64,000 bases of DNA, from positions 9,550,366 through 9,614,365 of the forward strand of contig NZ_CP100416.1 of NCBI RefSeq assembly GCF_026017845.1, written 5' to 3'. The position numbers and the translations under genes were made by a program. The notes below the pieces were generated by a model, which did no database searches, was not told the DNA's origin, and worked only from the letters and a program-made list of their open reading frames with translations. Source of the DNA: Amycolatopsis mediterranei (GTDB lineage: Bacteria > Actinomycetota > Actinomycetes > Mycobacteriales > Pseudonocardiaceae). This document shows positions 1-9,537 of this stretch, one piece after another (the stretch's first letter is position 1; every line of letters begins with the position of its first letter).

Positions 1-89
1 GCATCTACGAAGGCGCGTCGGAGATCCAGCGGACGATCATCGCGCGGTGGCTGGCCTCTTCGGCTTCCGGTCGAGCCACCACTGGCTGA
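1..89 (+). CDS. Acyl-CoA dehydrogenase, 3' end only
   Basis: The reading frame starting at base 3 gives IYEGASEIQRTIIARWL followed by eleven more residues and a TGA at 87-89. The (I/F)xGxxxIQRxxIAR motif is the usual C-terminal signature of acyl-CoA dehydrogenases, where it contacts the FAD of the neighbouring subunit. Only the last 28 residues are inside the window. The final 53 bases overlap the 3' end of the convergent DUF2306 gene. Substrate cannot be judged from this fragment. Confidence 0.75.
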   Translation, partial: IYEGASEIQRTIIARWLASSASGRATTG

Positions 90-729
90 GCAGCAGCAAC
101 GAAAGGATGCTCAGCACGGCGGAGAGCGTGCCCGCGCTCAGGATCAGCTCGCTCTTGTCCTCGACCCGCGGCATGACGAGCAGGAACGCGATCGGCGAGA
201 GGGCGCGGCTCGTCAAAGTGCTCATGGTCATCGCGAAGCTGCGGATCATCCACTTCCGGTGCTCGGCATACCGGCGCTGCCGGATCGCCCGCCACCCGGC
301 GATCGTGAAGCCGAGCCACAGCAGCGCGGCGACGACGTCGAGCGTCCCGACCACCGGGCCGAACGGGCTCACCGCACCGATGGTGGCCGCCATCACGGCG
401 GCGGGAATCGCCCCGGCAAAGACGTAGACCCGCCCGACGCGACGGTGGACGACCGGGTGCTTTCGACGCAGCCACGGCCAGATCTGCAGGATGACGCCGA
501 CGATGGCGATGGTCCCGAAGGTGATGTGCGCGACGAGGAACCAGTAGTGCGCGGGGAATCCGGGCGGCGCGGGCACGCGTGACCGCGCGGGATCGAGGGT
601 GAGGTAGGGCGGGACCGAGTAGGCGAGGAAAACGGCGACGACGAGGGCGAGCGGCGCCACCCAGGGTCGTCGCCACCACCGCGGTGCCACCTCGGCCGGT
701 AAGGGTCTGTTCTCCGTTCGGACGGTCAT
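37..729 (-). CDS. DUF2306 family integral membrane protein
   Basis: This 230-residue protein has a short charged N-terminus and then several hydrophobic segments, at about residues 25-45, 65-85, 100-120, 128-148 and 195-215, so it should sit in the cytoplasmic membrane. Conserved His residues (AHYWFLVAH and HPVVHRRVGR) and the RYAEHRKWMIRSFAMT motif are typical of the DUF2306 family. These proteins share the look of small haem-binding or redox membrane proteins, but their function is not established. It is a single gene with its 3' end overlapping the convergent acyl-CoA dehydrogenase gene. The 116 bases between its start and the next gene hold only a weak CCACC/GGTGG hairpin. Confidence 0.8.
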   Translation of the reverse strand: MTVRTENRPLPAEVAPRWWRRPWVAPLALVVAVFLAYSVPPYLTLDPARSRVPAPPGFPAHYWFLVAHITFGTIAIVGVILQIWPWLRRKHPVVHRRVGRVYVFAGAIPAAVMAATIGAVSPFGPVVGTLDVVAALLWLGFTIAGWRAIRQRRYAEHRKWMIRSFAMTMSTLTSRALSPIAFLLVMPRVEDKSELILSAGTLSAVLSILSLLLLSQWWLDRKPKRPATAR

Positions 730-845
730 GGCTCCCCCAGGTCGCCGGTCGGGATTTCGCCCGGCCGACGCTAGGGAAATCCCCCGAGCCGGACCATGGG
801 GTACACCACCGCCACCCTGGTGGGGCCGGCCCTACCGCCGAGAGC

Positions 846-2249
846 TCAGCTGCCGCGCACCCGCCGGACGGTGTCGCGGTAGAAGTAGCCGCTCTGCTTG
901 ATCGTCCGCTGCTGCGTCTCGTAGTCCACCCGGATCAGCCCGAACCGCTTCGCGTACCCGTAGGCCCACTCGAAGTTGTCCAAAAGGGACCACGCGAAGT
1001 ACCCGCGGACATCCGCCCCGGCCTGCCGGGCCGCCGCCACCGCGGCGATGTGCGACGCGAAGTACGCCGTGCGGGAGTCGTCGCGGACGAAGCCCGACGA
1101 GTCCGGGTCGTCGTCGAAGGCCGAGCCGTTCTCCGTGATGTACATCGGCAAGCCCGGGTAGTCACGACCCAGCCGGGTCAGCAGCTCCGTGAACTTGCCG
1201 GGCAGGATTTCCCAGCCCATCGCCGTCGTCGGCTCGCCGAACGGGACCACCCTCGACGCCGGGACGCCGTCATCGTCCACTGAGGACCCTGATTCGTCCA
1301 CTCCGGAAAACTGCTGGCCGAAGTAGTAGTTCACGCCCAGGAAGTCCAGCGGTGCCGAGATCACGTCGAGGTCGCCGTCCTGGACCGGGAGCTCGACACC
1401 GCGGTCGGCCAGGTCGTCCACCACGTCCGCCGGGTAGCGGCCGTGGACCAGCGGGTCCAGATAGATCCGGACGCCGAGGCCGTCCGCCTGCCGGGCCGCG
1501 CGGACGTCCTCCGGGGAGTCCGTCGCCGGGTCGGCCGTGCACATGTTGAGCGTGATGCCGAATTCCGTGGGGCGCTGTGCTGATTGGCGCATGCGCTGCA
1601 CCGCCAGCCCGTGGCCGAGCAGGAGGTGGTGCACCGCGTGCATCCCGGCCGCGTAGTCACGCCGGCCCGGCGCCATCACGCCGTGCACGTACCCGTGCAT
1701 CGCCGAGCACCACGGCTCGTTCAGTGTCGTCCAATGCCGGACCCGGTCGGAAAGACGGTCGAACACCAGCATCGCGTAGTCCGCGAACCGGTACGCGGTG
1801 TCGCGCGCCGGCCAGCCACCCGCGTCCTCCAGCTCCTGCGGGAGGTCCCAGTGGTACAGCGTCAGCCACGGCGTGATCCCGCGGTTCAGCGTCTCGTCGA
1901 CGAGCCGATCGTAGAACCCGATGCCCGCCTCGTTGACGCCGCCGCGGCCGTGCGGCTGGACCCGGGGCCACGCCACGGAAAACCGGTACGTGTCCGCGCC
2001 CAGCTCGCGGACCAGCTCGATGTCCGAGGGCATCCGGTGGTAGTGGTCGCACGCCACGTCACCGGTGTCGTTGTTGTCGATCGCCCACGGCACCTGGCAG
2101 AAGGTGTCCCAAATGGACGGTGTCCTGCCGTCCTCGGAGACCGCGCCTTCGATCTGGTACGCGGCGGTGGCCACGCCCCAGCGGAAGTCCGGCGGCAGGG
2201 TGTCGATCAGCGCCTGCTGCTCGGCGGTCGCGGCGGTGGTCTCGGTCAA
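846..2249 (-). CDS. GH1 beta-glucosidase, cytosolic
   Basis: This 467-residue protein hydrolyses beta-linked glucosides and releases glucose from oligosaccharides. It covers one GH1 barrel of normal length. The N-terminal FRWGVATAAYQIEGA motif, the acid/base Glu178 in TLNEP and the nucleophile Glu373 in ITENGS are all present, so it should be active. It lacks a signal peptide and should act in the cytoplasm. Translation appears to start at TTG (complement of CAA, 2247-2249) behind a GGAGGAG ribosome site. It is the last gene of a six-gene minus-strand operon, 34 bases after an ABC transporter ATPase. That position implies it cleaves the sugars the transporter imports. Which linkage it prefers (beta-1,3, 1,4 or 1,6) cannot be read from sequence. 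Confidence 0.93.
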   Translation of the reverse strand: MTETTAATAEQQALIDTLPPDFRWGVATAAYQIEGAVSEDGRTPSIWDTFCQVPWAIDNNDTGDVACDHYHRMPSDIELVRELGADTYRFSVAWPRVQPHGRGGVNEAGIGFYDRLVDETLNRGITPWLTLYHWDLPQELEDAGGWPARDTAYRFADYAMLVFDRLSDRVRHWTTLNEPWCSAMHGYVHGVMAPGRRDYAAGMHAVHHLLLGHGLAVQRMRQSAQRPTEFGITLNMCTADPATDSPEDVRAARQADGLGVRIYLDPLVHGRYPADVVDDLADRGVELPVQDGDLDVISAPLDFLGVNYYFGQQFSGVDESGSSVDDDGVPASRVVPFGEPTTAMGWEILPGKFTELLTRLGRDYPGLPMYITENGSAFDDDPDSSGFVRDDSRTAYFASHIAAVAAARQAGADVRGYFAWSLLDNFEWAYGYAKRFGLIRVDYETQQRTIKQSGYFYRDTVRRVRGS

Positions 2250-2283
2250 GGCGGCTCTCCTCCAGAGTTACCGGACAGGACGG

Positions 2284-3282
2284 TCAGTGAGCTGTATCGG
2301 CGACAACGGGATGCAGCCAGCAGGCCACCTCGCGCGCCGGGTCGCCGGGCGTTCCCAGCAGCGGCACGCGGTCGGGGCACGGCTCGAAAGCCTTCGGGCA
2401 CCGCGGGTGGAACGCGCAGCCGGACGGCATCCCGCGGGTGTCCGGCGGCGATCCGGGAATCCCGGCCAGCTCGCGCCGCGGCCCCCGCAACGCGGGGAAC
2501 GAGTTCAGCAGGCCGTGGCTGTACGGGTGCAGCGCGTCCCGGTAGAACTCCGCCGCCGGCGCCTGCTCGACGATCCGGCCGCCGTACATGATCGCGATCC
2601 GGTCCGAGAACTCCACCAGCAGCGAAAGGTCGTGCGTGATGAACAGGACCGAGAACCCCAGCCGCTCCCGCAGTTCCACGAGCTGGCCGAGGATCTGCCG
2701 CTGCATCACGACGTCGAGCGCGGTCGTCGGCTCGTCCATGATGACCACGCGCGGCTCCAGCGCGAGCGCCATCGCGATCATCACGCGCTGCCGCATGCCA
2801 CCGGACAGCTGGTGCGGGTACGCCTCGAGCCGGTCGGCCGAAATTCCCACGAGCTTCAGCAGATCGCGAGCCCGCGCGACGCGGCCCGCTTTCGTCGACC
2901 GCGGTTCGTGGGCCTTGATGACGTCGACCAGCTGGGTGACCACCTTGTGCACCGGGTTCAGCGAGTTCATCGCGCCCTGGAACACGATGGACGTCTCCGC
3001 CCACCGGAAGTCCCGCAGCTGCTTGTCCGTCAGCTTCAGGACGTCGTACGGCTCACCGTCCGCGGGGTGGTAGAGCACCTCGCCGCCGCGGATGACGCCC
3101 GGTGGTGCCAGCAGCCGCGTCAGCCCGTAGGCCAACGTGGACTTTCCGCTGCCGCTTTCCCCGGCCAGGCCGAGGACTTCGCCGCGGTGCAGCGTCAGGT
3201 GCACGTCCCGGACCGCGCGCACGGCCTCGGCGCCGACGCCGTAGTCGACGTCCAGGCCCTTGATCTCCAGCACCGGGTCCAT
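2284..3282 (-). CDS. ABC importer ATPase, DppD/OppD type
   Basis: This 332-residue ATPase powers a peptide/oligosaccharide importer of the Dpp/Opp class. Walker A (GESGSGKST) lies at residues 41-49, followed by the signature LSGGMRQR and Walker B VVIMDEPTTALD. The C-terminal CAFHPRCP motif is typical of the Opp/Dpp ATPase subfamily. I chose the ATG at 3282 (MDPVLEIKG), not the longer upstream frame, because it overlaps the permease stop by one base (TGATG) and begins directly at the ATPase fold. The partner ATPase is at 5253-6335. Substrate is inferred from the GH1 neighbour to be an oligosaccharide, although peptide transport cannot be excluded. Confidence 0.92.
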   Translation of the reverse strand: MDPVLEIKGLDVDYGVGAEAVRAVRDVHLTLHRGEVLGLAGESGSGKSTLAYGLTRLLAPPGVIRGGEVLYHPADGEPYDVLKLTDKQLRDFRWAETSIVFQGAMNSLNPVHKVVTQLVDVIKAHEPRSTKAGRVARARDLLKLVGISADRLEAYPHQLSGGMRQRVMIAMALALEPRVVIMDEPTTALDVVMQRQILGQLVELRERLGFSVLFITHDLSLLVEFSDRIAIMYGGRIVEQAPAAEFYRDALHPYSHGLLNSFPALRGPRRELAGIPGSPPDTRGMPSGCAFHPRCPKAFEPCPDRVPLLGTPGDPAREVACWLHPVVADTAH

Positions 3283-4274
3283 CACGGCCGTTCCTCCCGC
3301 CCGAGCACGGGCGTGAAGCCCACGCGCATCCGATGCGTCCGCCCGTCGGCGCCCTTGACGCGCGCCTTGCCGCTGCCGCGCAGCCGCGGGCTGACGAACT
3401 CGTCGATGCCGAAGTTGAGCAGGGACAACGCCGTGCCGAGGATGGCGATCGCCAGCCCGGCCGGCACGAACCACCACCACGCGCCCTGGGCGAGGGCCTG
3501 CTGGCTCTGCGCCCAGAACAGGATCGTGCCCCAGTTCCAGTTGGACAGTCCCGAGACGCCGACGAACGCGAGGGTGATCTCCGACATCACGGCGAAGATC
3601 ACCGTGCCGACGAAGCTGGACGCGATGACCGCCGTCAGGTTCGGCAGGATCTCGAAGAAGATGATCCGCCACGTCGACTCGCCGGTGGCCCGGGCGGCTT
3701 CGACGTACTCACGGCCCCGTAGCGAAAGCGTCTGTGCTCTGAGGACTCGCGCGCCCCACGCCCACGATGTGAACCCGATGATCACCGCCACCAGGATGTC
3801 CCCGCCGGTGGGCACCGCGCTGCCGATGATGATGATCAGCGGCAGGGCGGGGATCACCAGGAACACATTGGACAGTGCCGACAGGCCTTCCCCCGGCGTG
3901 CCGCCGAGGTAGCCGGACGTCACGCCGACGATCACCGCGAGGATCGTCGCCACGATCCCGGCGGCGAGCCCAACCAGCATGACGCTGCGCGTGCCGACCA
4001 GGACCTGGCTGAAGATGTCCTGGCCGAGGTGGGTGGTGCCGAACCAGTGCCGCGCCGACGGCGATTCCAGCAGGTCGCTGCTGCGCGCCGACGGGTCGTA
4101 CGGCGCGATCCATTCGCCGATGACCGCGATCACCAGGAAGAAGACGATGACGGCGAGGCCGGTGGCCGTCTTGCCGCTGGTGAGGAACCGGAAGCGGCGC
4201 CGCTTCGCGCGGCCGGCGATCGCGTCGATGGGGAGGGCTTGGGCGGCTTTGACGTCCGCCGCGGGTACGGCCAT
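3282..4274 (-). CDS. ABC importer permease, DppC type
   Basis: This 330-residue inner-membrane permease belongs to the binding-protein-dependent transport family. It has one N-terminal transmembrane segment (about residues 37-57) and then the five-helix core with the EAARATGES cytoplasmic loop that docks on the ATPase. As in other DppC/OppC proteins, the N-terminus carries the IAPYDPSARS segment and GTTHLGQDIF. It starts one base after the stop of the first permease and ends one base into the next ATPase, so the genes are probably translationally coupled. It should pair with the 4276-5256 permease to form the channel. Confidence 0.92.
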   Translation of the reverse strand: MAVPAADVKAAQALPIDAIAGRAKRRRFRFLTSGKTATGLAVIVFFLVIAVIGEWIAPYDPSARSSDLLESPSARHWFGTTHLGQDIFSQVLVGTRSVMLVGLAAGIVATILAVIVGVTSGYLGGTPGEGLSALSNVFLVIPALPLIIIIGSAVPTGGDILVAVIIGFTSWAWGARVLRAQTLSLRGREYVEAARATGESTWRIIFFEILPNLTAVIASSFVGTVIFAVMSEITLAFVGVSGLSNWNWGTILFWAQSQQALAQGAWWWFVPAGLAIAILGTALSLLNFGIDEFVSPRLRGSGKARVKGADGRTHRMRVGFTPVLGREERP

Positions 4275-4275
4275 G

Positions 4276-5252
<977 letters not shown>

Positions 5253-5256
<4 letters not shown>

Positions 5257-6335
5257 CGGGCGGCTCCGTCGTACAGCCAGCACGCGGCCCAGTGCCCGGG
5301 TGCGTCGTCGACTTCGAACCGCGGCGGCAGGTCGGTCTTGCAGCGCTCCATCGCCACCGGGCAGCGCGGGTGGAACCGGCAGCCCGGCGGCGGGTCGAGC
5401 AGGCTCGGCGGTTCGCCGGACCCGCGTTCGGCCGGCGTCTCGCCCGGGCCACGACCGCCCGCGATCCGGTCCGGGTCGGGAGCGGATTCGATGAGCAGCC
5501 GGGTGTACGGGTGCGCCGGCCGCTGCGTGATGGTTTCGCTGTCGCCGCCTTCGACCATCCGGCCCGCGTACATCACCATGGTCTCGTCGGCGAAGTAGCG
5601 CGCGGACGCGATGTCGTGCGTGATGTACAGGATCGCCAGGTGCAGGCGTTCCTTGAGGTCGCGCAGGAGGTTCAGCACGCCGAGCCGGATCGAGACGTCC
5701 AACATGGACACCGGCTCGTCGGCCAGCAGCGCCTCCGGGTCGGCGCCGAGCGCCCGCGCGATCGCGACGCGCTGGCGCTGGCCGCCGGACAGCTCGTGCG
5801 GGAACTTGTCGATGTACCGCTCGGGCGGGGTCATCTGGACGCGGGTGAGCAGCTCGTGCAGCGCCTTCTCGAGGTCTTCACCCGCCCGGCCGTGGATCTT
5901 CAGCGCCCGCGTCAGGTGGTAGCGCACGGTGTGCACCGGGTTCAGCGACGCGAACGGGTCCTGGAAGATCATCTGCACCCGGCGGGCGTAGGCGCGGAAC
6001 GCCTTGCCGTGCTTGACGTTCACCGTCTCGCCGTGCAGCCGGATGTCGCCGCCGGTGCGCGGGTAGAGGCCCGCGAGCAGGCGCGCGACCGTCGACTTGC
6101 CCGAGCCGGACTCGCCGACCAGCGCGGTGACGCGGCCGCGCCGGAGCGTCAAGGTCACGTCGTCGACGGCCTGGATGGCGCGGCGCGGGCCGGTCAGCGC
6201 GGCCCGGCCCGTGCGGCGGACGGGGAAGTGTTTCGTGAGTCCTGCGGCTTCGAGAACCACGGGGAGGTCCCCCTCCGGCCCGACGGCGACGGGGTCGGAG
6301 GGAGACTGCTCGGTCGTCACGGCTGAGTCGGCCAT
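5253..6335 (-). CDS. ABC importer ATPase, DppF/OppF type
   Basis: This 360-residue ATPase has Walker A GESGSGKST, the Q-loop region RRVQMIFQDPFASLNP, the signature LSGGQRQR and Walker B ALLADEPVSMLD. The RYHLTRALKIH segment and the C-terminal GCRFHPRCP motif are typical of DppF/OppF. An N-terminal extension of about 25 residues before the fold is poorly conserved in character (PSDPVAVGPEGD). It starts two bases after the lipoprotein gene stop and overlaps the next permease by ATGA. It should work as a heterodimer with the 2284-3282 ATPase. Confidence 0.92.
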
Positions 6336-6337
6336 CG

Positions 6338-8008
6338 TCAGGCCGCGGGCTTGAGGTGCATGACGATGTCGAGCGCGTTGCGCAGCGTCGGCTGGGCCGG
6401 CGCGTACGGGTTGGCCTCGTCGGGCCAGCCGACCCAGTTCTTCGTGCTGTACTCGCCGCCGGAGTTGGCCGCCGACGTCGGGATCATCGGCTGCTGCTCG
6501 ATCATGATCTTCTGCAGCGTCGCCATGGCCGCGGTGCGGGCGGCGTCGTCCTCGGCGTTCGCGTAGGTCTCGAGCGCCTTGGTCGCCTCGTCGTTCTTGT
6601 AGCGGCCGTAGTTGCCGTTGATGCCACCCTGGCCGGTCGGCTTGTAGCGGTTGCCGTCCATGACGTCGCGGTACAGGTCGTACGGCGTCTGCCCGTCGTT
6701 GGTCCAGTGCATCAGGCCCTCGAAGTCACCGGTGTCGACCGACTTCATCCACGCGTCCTGGTTCATCTTGTCGACCGTGGCGGTGATGCCGATCTGCGCC
6801 AGGTTGTCCTTGATGATCTCCAGGTCGGTGATGTAGTCCGACCAGCCCGACGGGACGGTGAGCTTGATGGTGACCGGCTTGCCGCCCGGGTCGGCCAGCT
6901 TGTCGCCGGTGAACTTGTAGCCGGCCCCGGTCAGCAGCGCCTTCGCGCCCGGGACGTCGGCCTGGACCGACTGGCCCTTGTACTGCGGCGCGATGAACGG
7001 GTCGCCCGCCGGCGTCGGGATGCCGGTGACCTGGTCGTTCTTCGGGTAGAAGTAGCCGGCCTCACCCTGGTTGAAGATGTCTTCGCGGTTGATCACCTTG
7101 TTGATGGCCTGGCGCAGCTTCGGGTCGTTCCACGGCGCCTTTTCGGTGTTGAACCACAGGCCGTGCACGGCCAGCTGCGCGGGGAACCACAGCTTGTAGT
7201 GCTGCGGGTCCTTGTTGGTGTAGACGGCCTTGTAGTTCGGGATGAACACGAAGCTCCACTCGGCAGCCCCGTTGACCAGCGCGTTGACCTGCGCGTTGTT
7301 GTCGGTGTAGGAGGTGTAGCGGATCTCCTTGACCTTCGGCGCTTCCTGCCAGTAGCCGTTGTCGCGCCGCGTGACGATCATCGTCTGCGGGGTGGCCGAC
7401 TTGAGCGTGTACGGCCCGGTGCCGATCGGGTTCTTCACGAGGTCGAGCGCCGGGTCCTTGACGCCCTGCCAGACGTGCTTCGGCACGACCAGGGTCTGCA
7501 GGATCTTGACCTGGTTGACGAACTGCGAGCCGTCGAAGGCCAGGGTGACCTGGTTGCCGGCCGCGGTGATGTCCTTGTACGGCACGGCGTCGACGTTCAG
7601 CGCCTTGTTGTCGCGCAGCAGCTGGAAGGTGTAGGCGACGTCCTCGGCGGTCATCGGCTGGCCGTCGGAGAACTTGACGCCGTCACGGACGGTCAGGGCC
7701 AGCTTCTTGTAGTTGTCCGACCAGTCCCACTTCGTGGCCAGCCAGGGCTTGCCCGGATCCTGCGGCTTGACGCGGTTGAACATGACGAGGGGCTCGTAGA
7801 TCATCCACCGGTAGCCCATGTTCGACAGGGCGGACGTCTCCAGGAACGGGTTGTTGTTCTCCGCCTGCGGGCCGTCCGGCTTGCCGACGTTGAGCACGGA
7901 GTCCGGGTTGCTCTGGGCGGCGTTGGAACTCCCGCCCGAGCACGCCGTGAGCCCGCTCAAGGCCGTCACGGCTACTAGCGCTGCAACTACTGCGCGCTTG
8001 GCTCGCAT
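6338..8008 (-). CDS. Extracellular solute-binding lipoprotein, family 5
   Basis: This 556-residue protein captures the substrate for the Dpp-type importer on the outer face of the membrane. A lipoprotein signal ends in the lipobox LTAC (cysteine about residue 23). The mature part has the SBP family 5 features: NPF near the start, YEPLVMFN, LTVRDGVKFSDGQPMTAEDVAYTF, NPIGTGPYTL and PWNDPKLRQAINKVINREDIF. Members of this family carry peptides, but several in Gram-positive and thermophilic bacteria bind cello-, laminari- or manno-oligosaccharides, which fits the GH1 gene five places downstream. It is the first operon gene, with ribosome site AGGAGG. An AT-rich palindrome lies about 130-165 bases upstream. 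Confidence 0.9.
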   Translation of the reverse strand: MRAKRAVVAALVAVTALSGLTACSGGSSNAAQSNPDSVLNVGKPDGPQAENNNPFLETSALSNMGYRWMIYEPLVMFNRVKPQDPGKPWLATKWDWSDNYKKLALTVRDGVKFSDGQPMTAEDVAYTFQLLRDNKALNVDAVPYKDITAAGNQVTLAFDGSQFVNQVKILQTLVVPKHVWQGVKDPALDLVKNPIGTGPYTLKSATPQTMIVTRRDNGYWQEAPKVKEIRYTSYTDNNAQVNALVNGAAEWSFVFIPNYKAVYTNKDPQHYKLWFPAQLAVHGLWFNTEKAPWNDPKLRQAINKVINREDIFNQGEAGYFYPKNDQVTGIPTPAGDPFIAPQYKGQSVQADVPGAKALLTGAGYKFTGDKLADPGGKPVTIKLTVPSGWSDYITDLEIIKDNLAQIGITATVDKMNQDAWMKSVDTGDFEGLMHWTNDGQTPYDLYRDVMDGNRYKPTGQGGINGNYGRYKNDEATKALETYANAEDDAARTAAMATLQKIMIEQQPMIPTSAANSGGEYSTKNWVGWPDEANPYAPAQPTLRNALDIVMHLKPAA

Positions 8009-8092
8009 CGGTTCCTCCTACTTTCATCGACGACTTGCTTACTGTCGACTGGTAGCGAGCCCCGACCGCCGGCGACCGAACGACGTCCCGAA

Positions 8093-8159
8093 GTCAACCC
8101 GGGTGACTCGGGTCACGTCAATAACACGGCGGTAACGTTTTGTACCTAAGTTTAAGTAC
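8093..8159. promoter_or_regulatory. Operator-like palindromes upstream of the importer operon
   Basis: The 208-base gap between the lipoprotein gene and the first ROK regulator holds no gene. It contains GTGAC-TCGG-GTCAC (8103-8116), a perfect 5-4-5 palindrome, overlapped on its left by GTCA-N7-TGAC (8093-8107). Further upstream lies the imperfect palindrome GTACCTAAGTTTAAGTAC (8142-8159; 14 of 18 positions symmetric) in a markedly AT-rich patch. ROK repressors of the NagC/XylR type bind AT-rich palindromes, so the 8142-8159 site is the better candidate. No promoter boxes can be assigned with confidence. Confidence 0.4.
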
Positions 8160-8216
8160 TGAAAGAACTGGCGGTCTGGACCTGTTTCCGGCGTTGCTCC
8201 TTGCGTCGCAAGGGTT

Positions 8217-9440
8217 TCAGCCGGTCCGGCCACCGTTCGCCAGCAGTTCGGCGATCGGCAGGGTCGCCGCGCCGAGCGCGACCGCCTCCGGCCCGAGCCG
8301 GCCGAGGACGACCTCGGTGCGCTCGGCCAGGTAGCCGAGGGCGTGCCGGCCCACGGCGTCGCGCACCGCGGGCAGGATCGCCGGTCCCATGATCGCCCCG
8401 GCCGAGCCGGAAAGCACCACCCGATCGGGGCTGAGCAGATTGATCAGGTTCGCGATGCCGATGCCCAGGTACTCGCCGGTTTCGGCGAGCACGTCGGCGG
8501 CCGGGCCACCACGCTGGGCCTCGGCCACGATCCGCGCCAGTTCGACGTCGCTTTCGTCCCCGATGACCGGTTCCTTGCCGGCGAGAGCGGCGTAGCGGCG
8601 GACGACCGCCTCGACGCCGACGTAGGCCTCCAGGCAGCCGTGTGAGCCGCACCGGCAGGCAGCCCCCGCCGCCTTGACGACGGTGTGGCCCCACTCGCTG
8701 GTGGTGATGCCGGGGTGCGAGCGCCCGGCCGTCGCAACGGCGGCCCCGACACCCACGCCGAGCAGGGCGACGATGGCGCGTTCGGCGCCGCGGCCGGCCC
8801 CCCGCCACGTCTCCGCCTGGCCGAGGGTGCGCGCGCGATTGTCCAGGTGCAGGGGCGCTTGGATGTGCGGGTGGATCAGGTCGGCGAAGTTCACCCCGCT
8901 CCAGCCGAGGGTGGGCGCGTGCACGATCCCGCCGTCGCGCACCGCACCCGGCACGCCGATGCCGACGCCGAACACCGCGTCCGGATCGCCCCCCGCGAGC
9001 ACTTCGGCGATGCCGGTGCGGACCAGCCCGGCCACTTCGTCCGGGTCGAGGCGGGTGCCGACGAGCGGGTGGCGCACCGTGGCGAGGGTGCCGAGCGCCC
9101 AGTCGAACAGGCCGACCTCGACGTGCGTCTCGCTGACGTCCACGCCCACGACCTGCCCGAACCCGGGCCGGACGGCCAGCAGCGTCCGCGGCCGCCCGCC
9201 GTCCGATTCGACCGATCCGGCCTCGGCCACGACGCCGTCCGCGATGAGCTCGGAGACGACGTTCGTAACGGTGGCGGCCGACAGTCCCGATTCAGCTACC
9301 AGTTCCAGTCTGCTGACGGGACCGCGGAGGTAGAGCGAGGAGAGCAGTGCCGCGCGGTTGTGCCGCCTGAGGTCACGGGTCGTCTGGCGCACCACCTGGG
9401 TCACCGGGAGGATTCTGCCAGACCGCGGCCCCCCGACCAT
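8217..9440 (-). CDS. ROK family transcriptional regulator A
   Basis: This regulator has an N-terminal winged-helix domain (TTRDLRRHNRAALLSSLY, then SGLSAATVTNVVSEL) followed by a ROK sugar-binding domain. The ROK domain carries GVGIGVPG, the LDNRA loop and the zinc-type motif CRCGSHGCLEAY. ROK regulators bind sugars or sugar phosphates and repress carbohydrate genes. The start is uncertain: ATG at 9440 gives 407 residues, while GTG at 9404 gives 395 residues and an N-terminus that aligns better with regulator B. Neither has a clear ribosome site. It lies between the importer/GH1 operon and its divergent paralogue, so it is a good candidate for controlling one or both sugar operons. Confidence 0.88.
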   Translation of the reverse strand: MVGGPRSGRILPVTQVVRQTTRDLRRHNRAALLSSLYLRGPVSRLELVAESGLSAATVTNVVSELIADGVVAEAGSVESDGGRPRTLLAVRPGFGQVVGVDVSETHVEVGLFDWALGTLATVRHPLVGTRLDPDEVAGLVRTGIAEVLAGGDPDAVFGVGIGVPGAVRDGGIVHAPTLGWSGVNFADLIHPHIQAPLHLDNRARTLGQAETWRGAGRGAERAIVALLGVGVGAAVATAGRSHPGITTSEWGHTVVKAAGAACRCGSHGCLEAYVGVEAVVRRYAALAGKEPVIGDESDVELARIVAEAQRGGPAADVLAETGEYLGIGIANLINLLSPDRVVLSGSAGAIMGPAILPAVRDAVGRHALGYLAERTEVVLGRLGPEAVALGAATLPIAELLANGGRTG

Positions 9441-9537
9441 GGGTTCGGGACTTAGTTCACCACTTAATACATAGCCACAACTTACGGTGATCAGGCATCC
9501 TGTCAGTGAGCCGGTAAGAAGTTCAGATGGGTTGCCC
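9441..9537. promoter_or_regulatory. Divergent promoter region between the two ROK genes
   Basis: This gap must hold the promoters of both ROK regulators. The stretch from about 9449 to 9487 is AT-rich compared with its surroundings and contains ACTTAGTTCACCACTTAATAC. Its complement carries TTAAGT, a hexamer also found in the palindrome upstream of the importer operon (8142-8159). The similarity is short and could be chance. No convincing -35/-10 pair is visible. Confidence 0.35.
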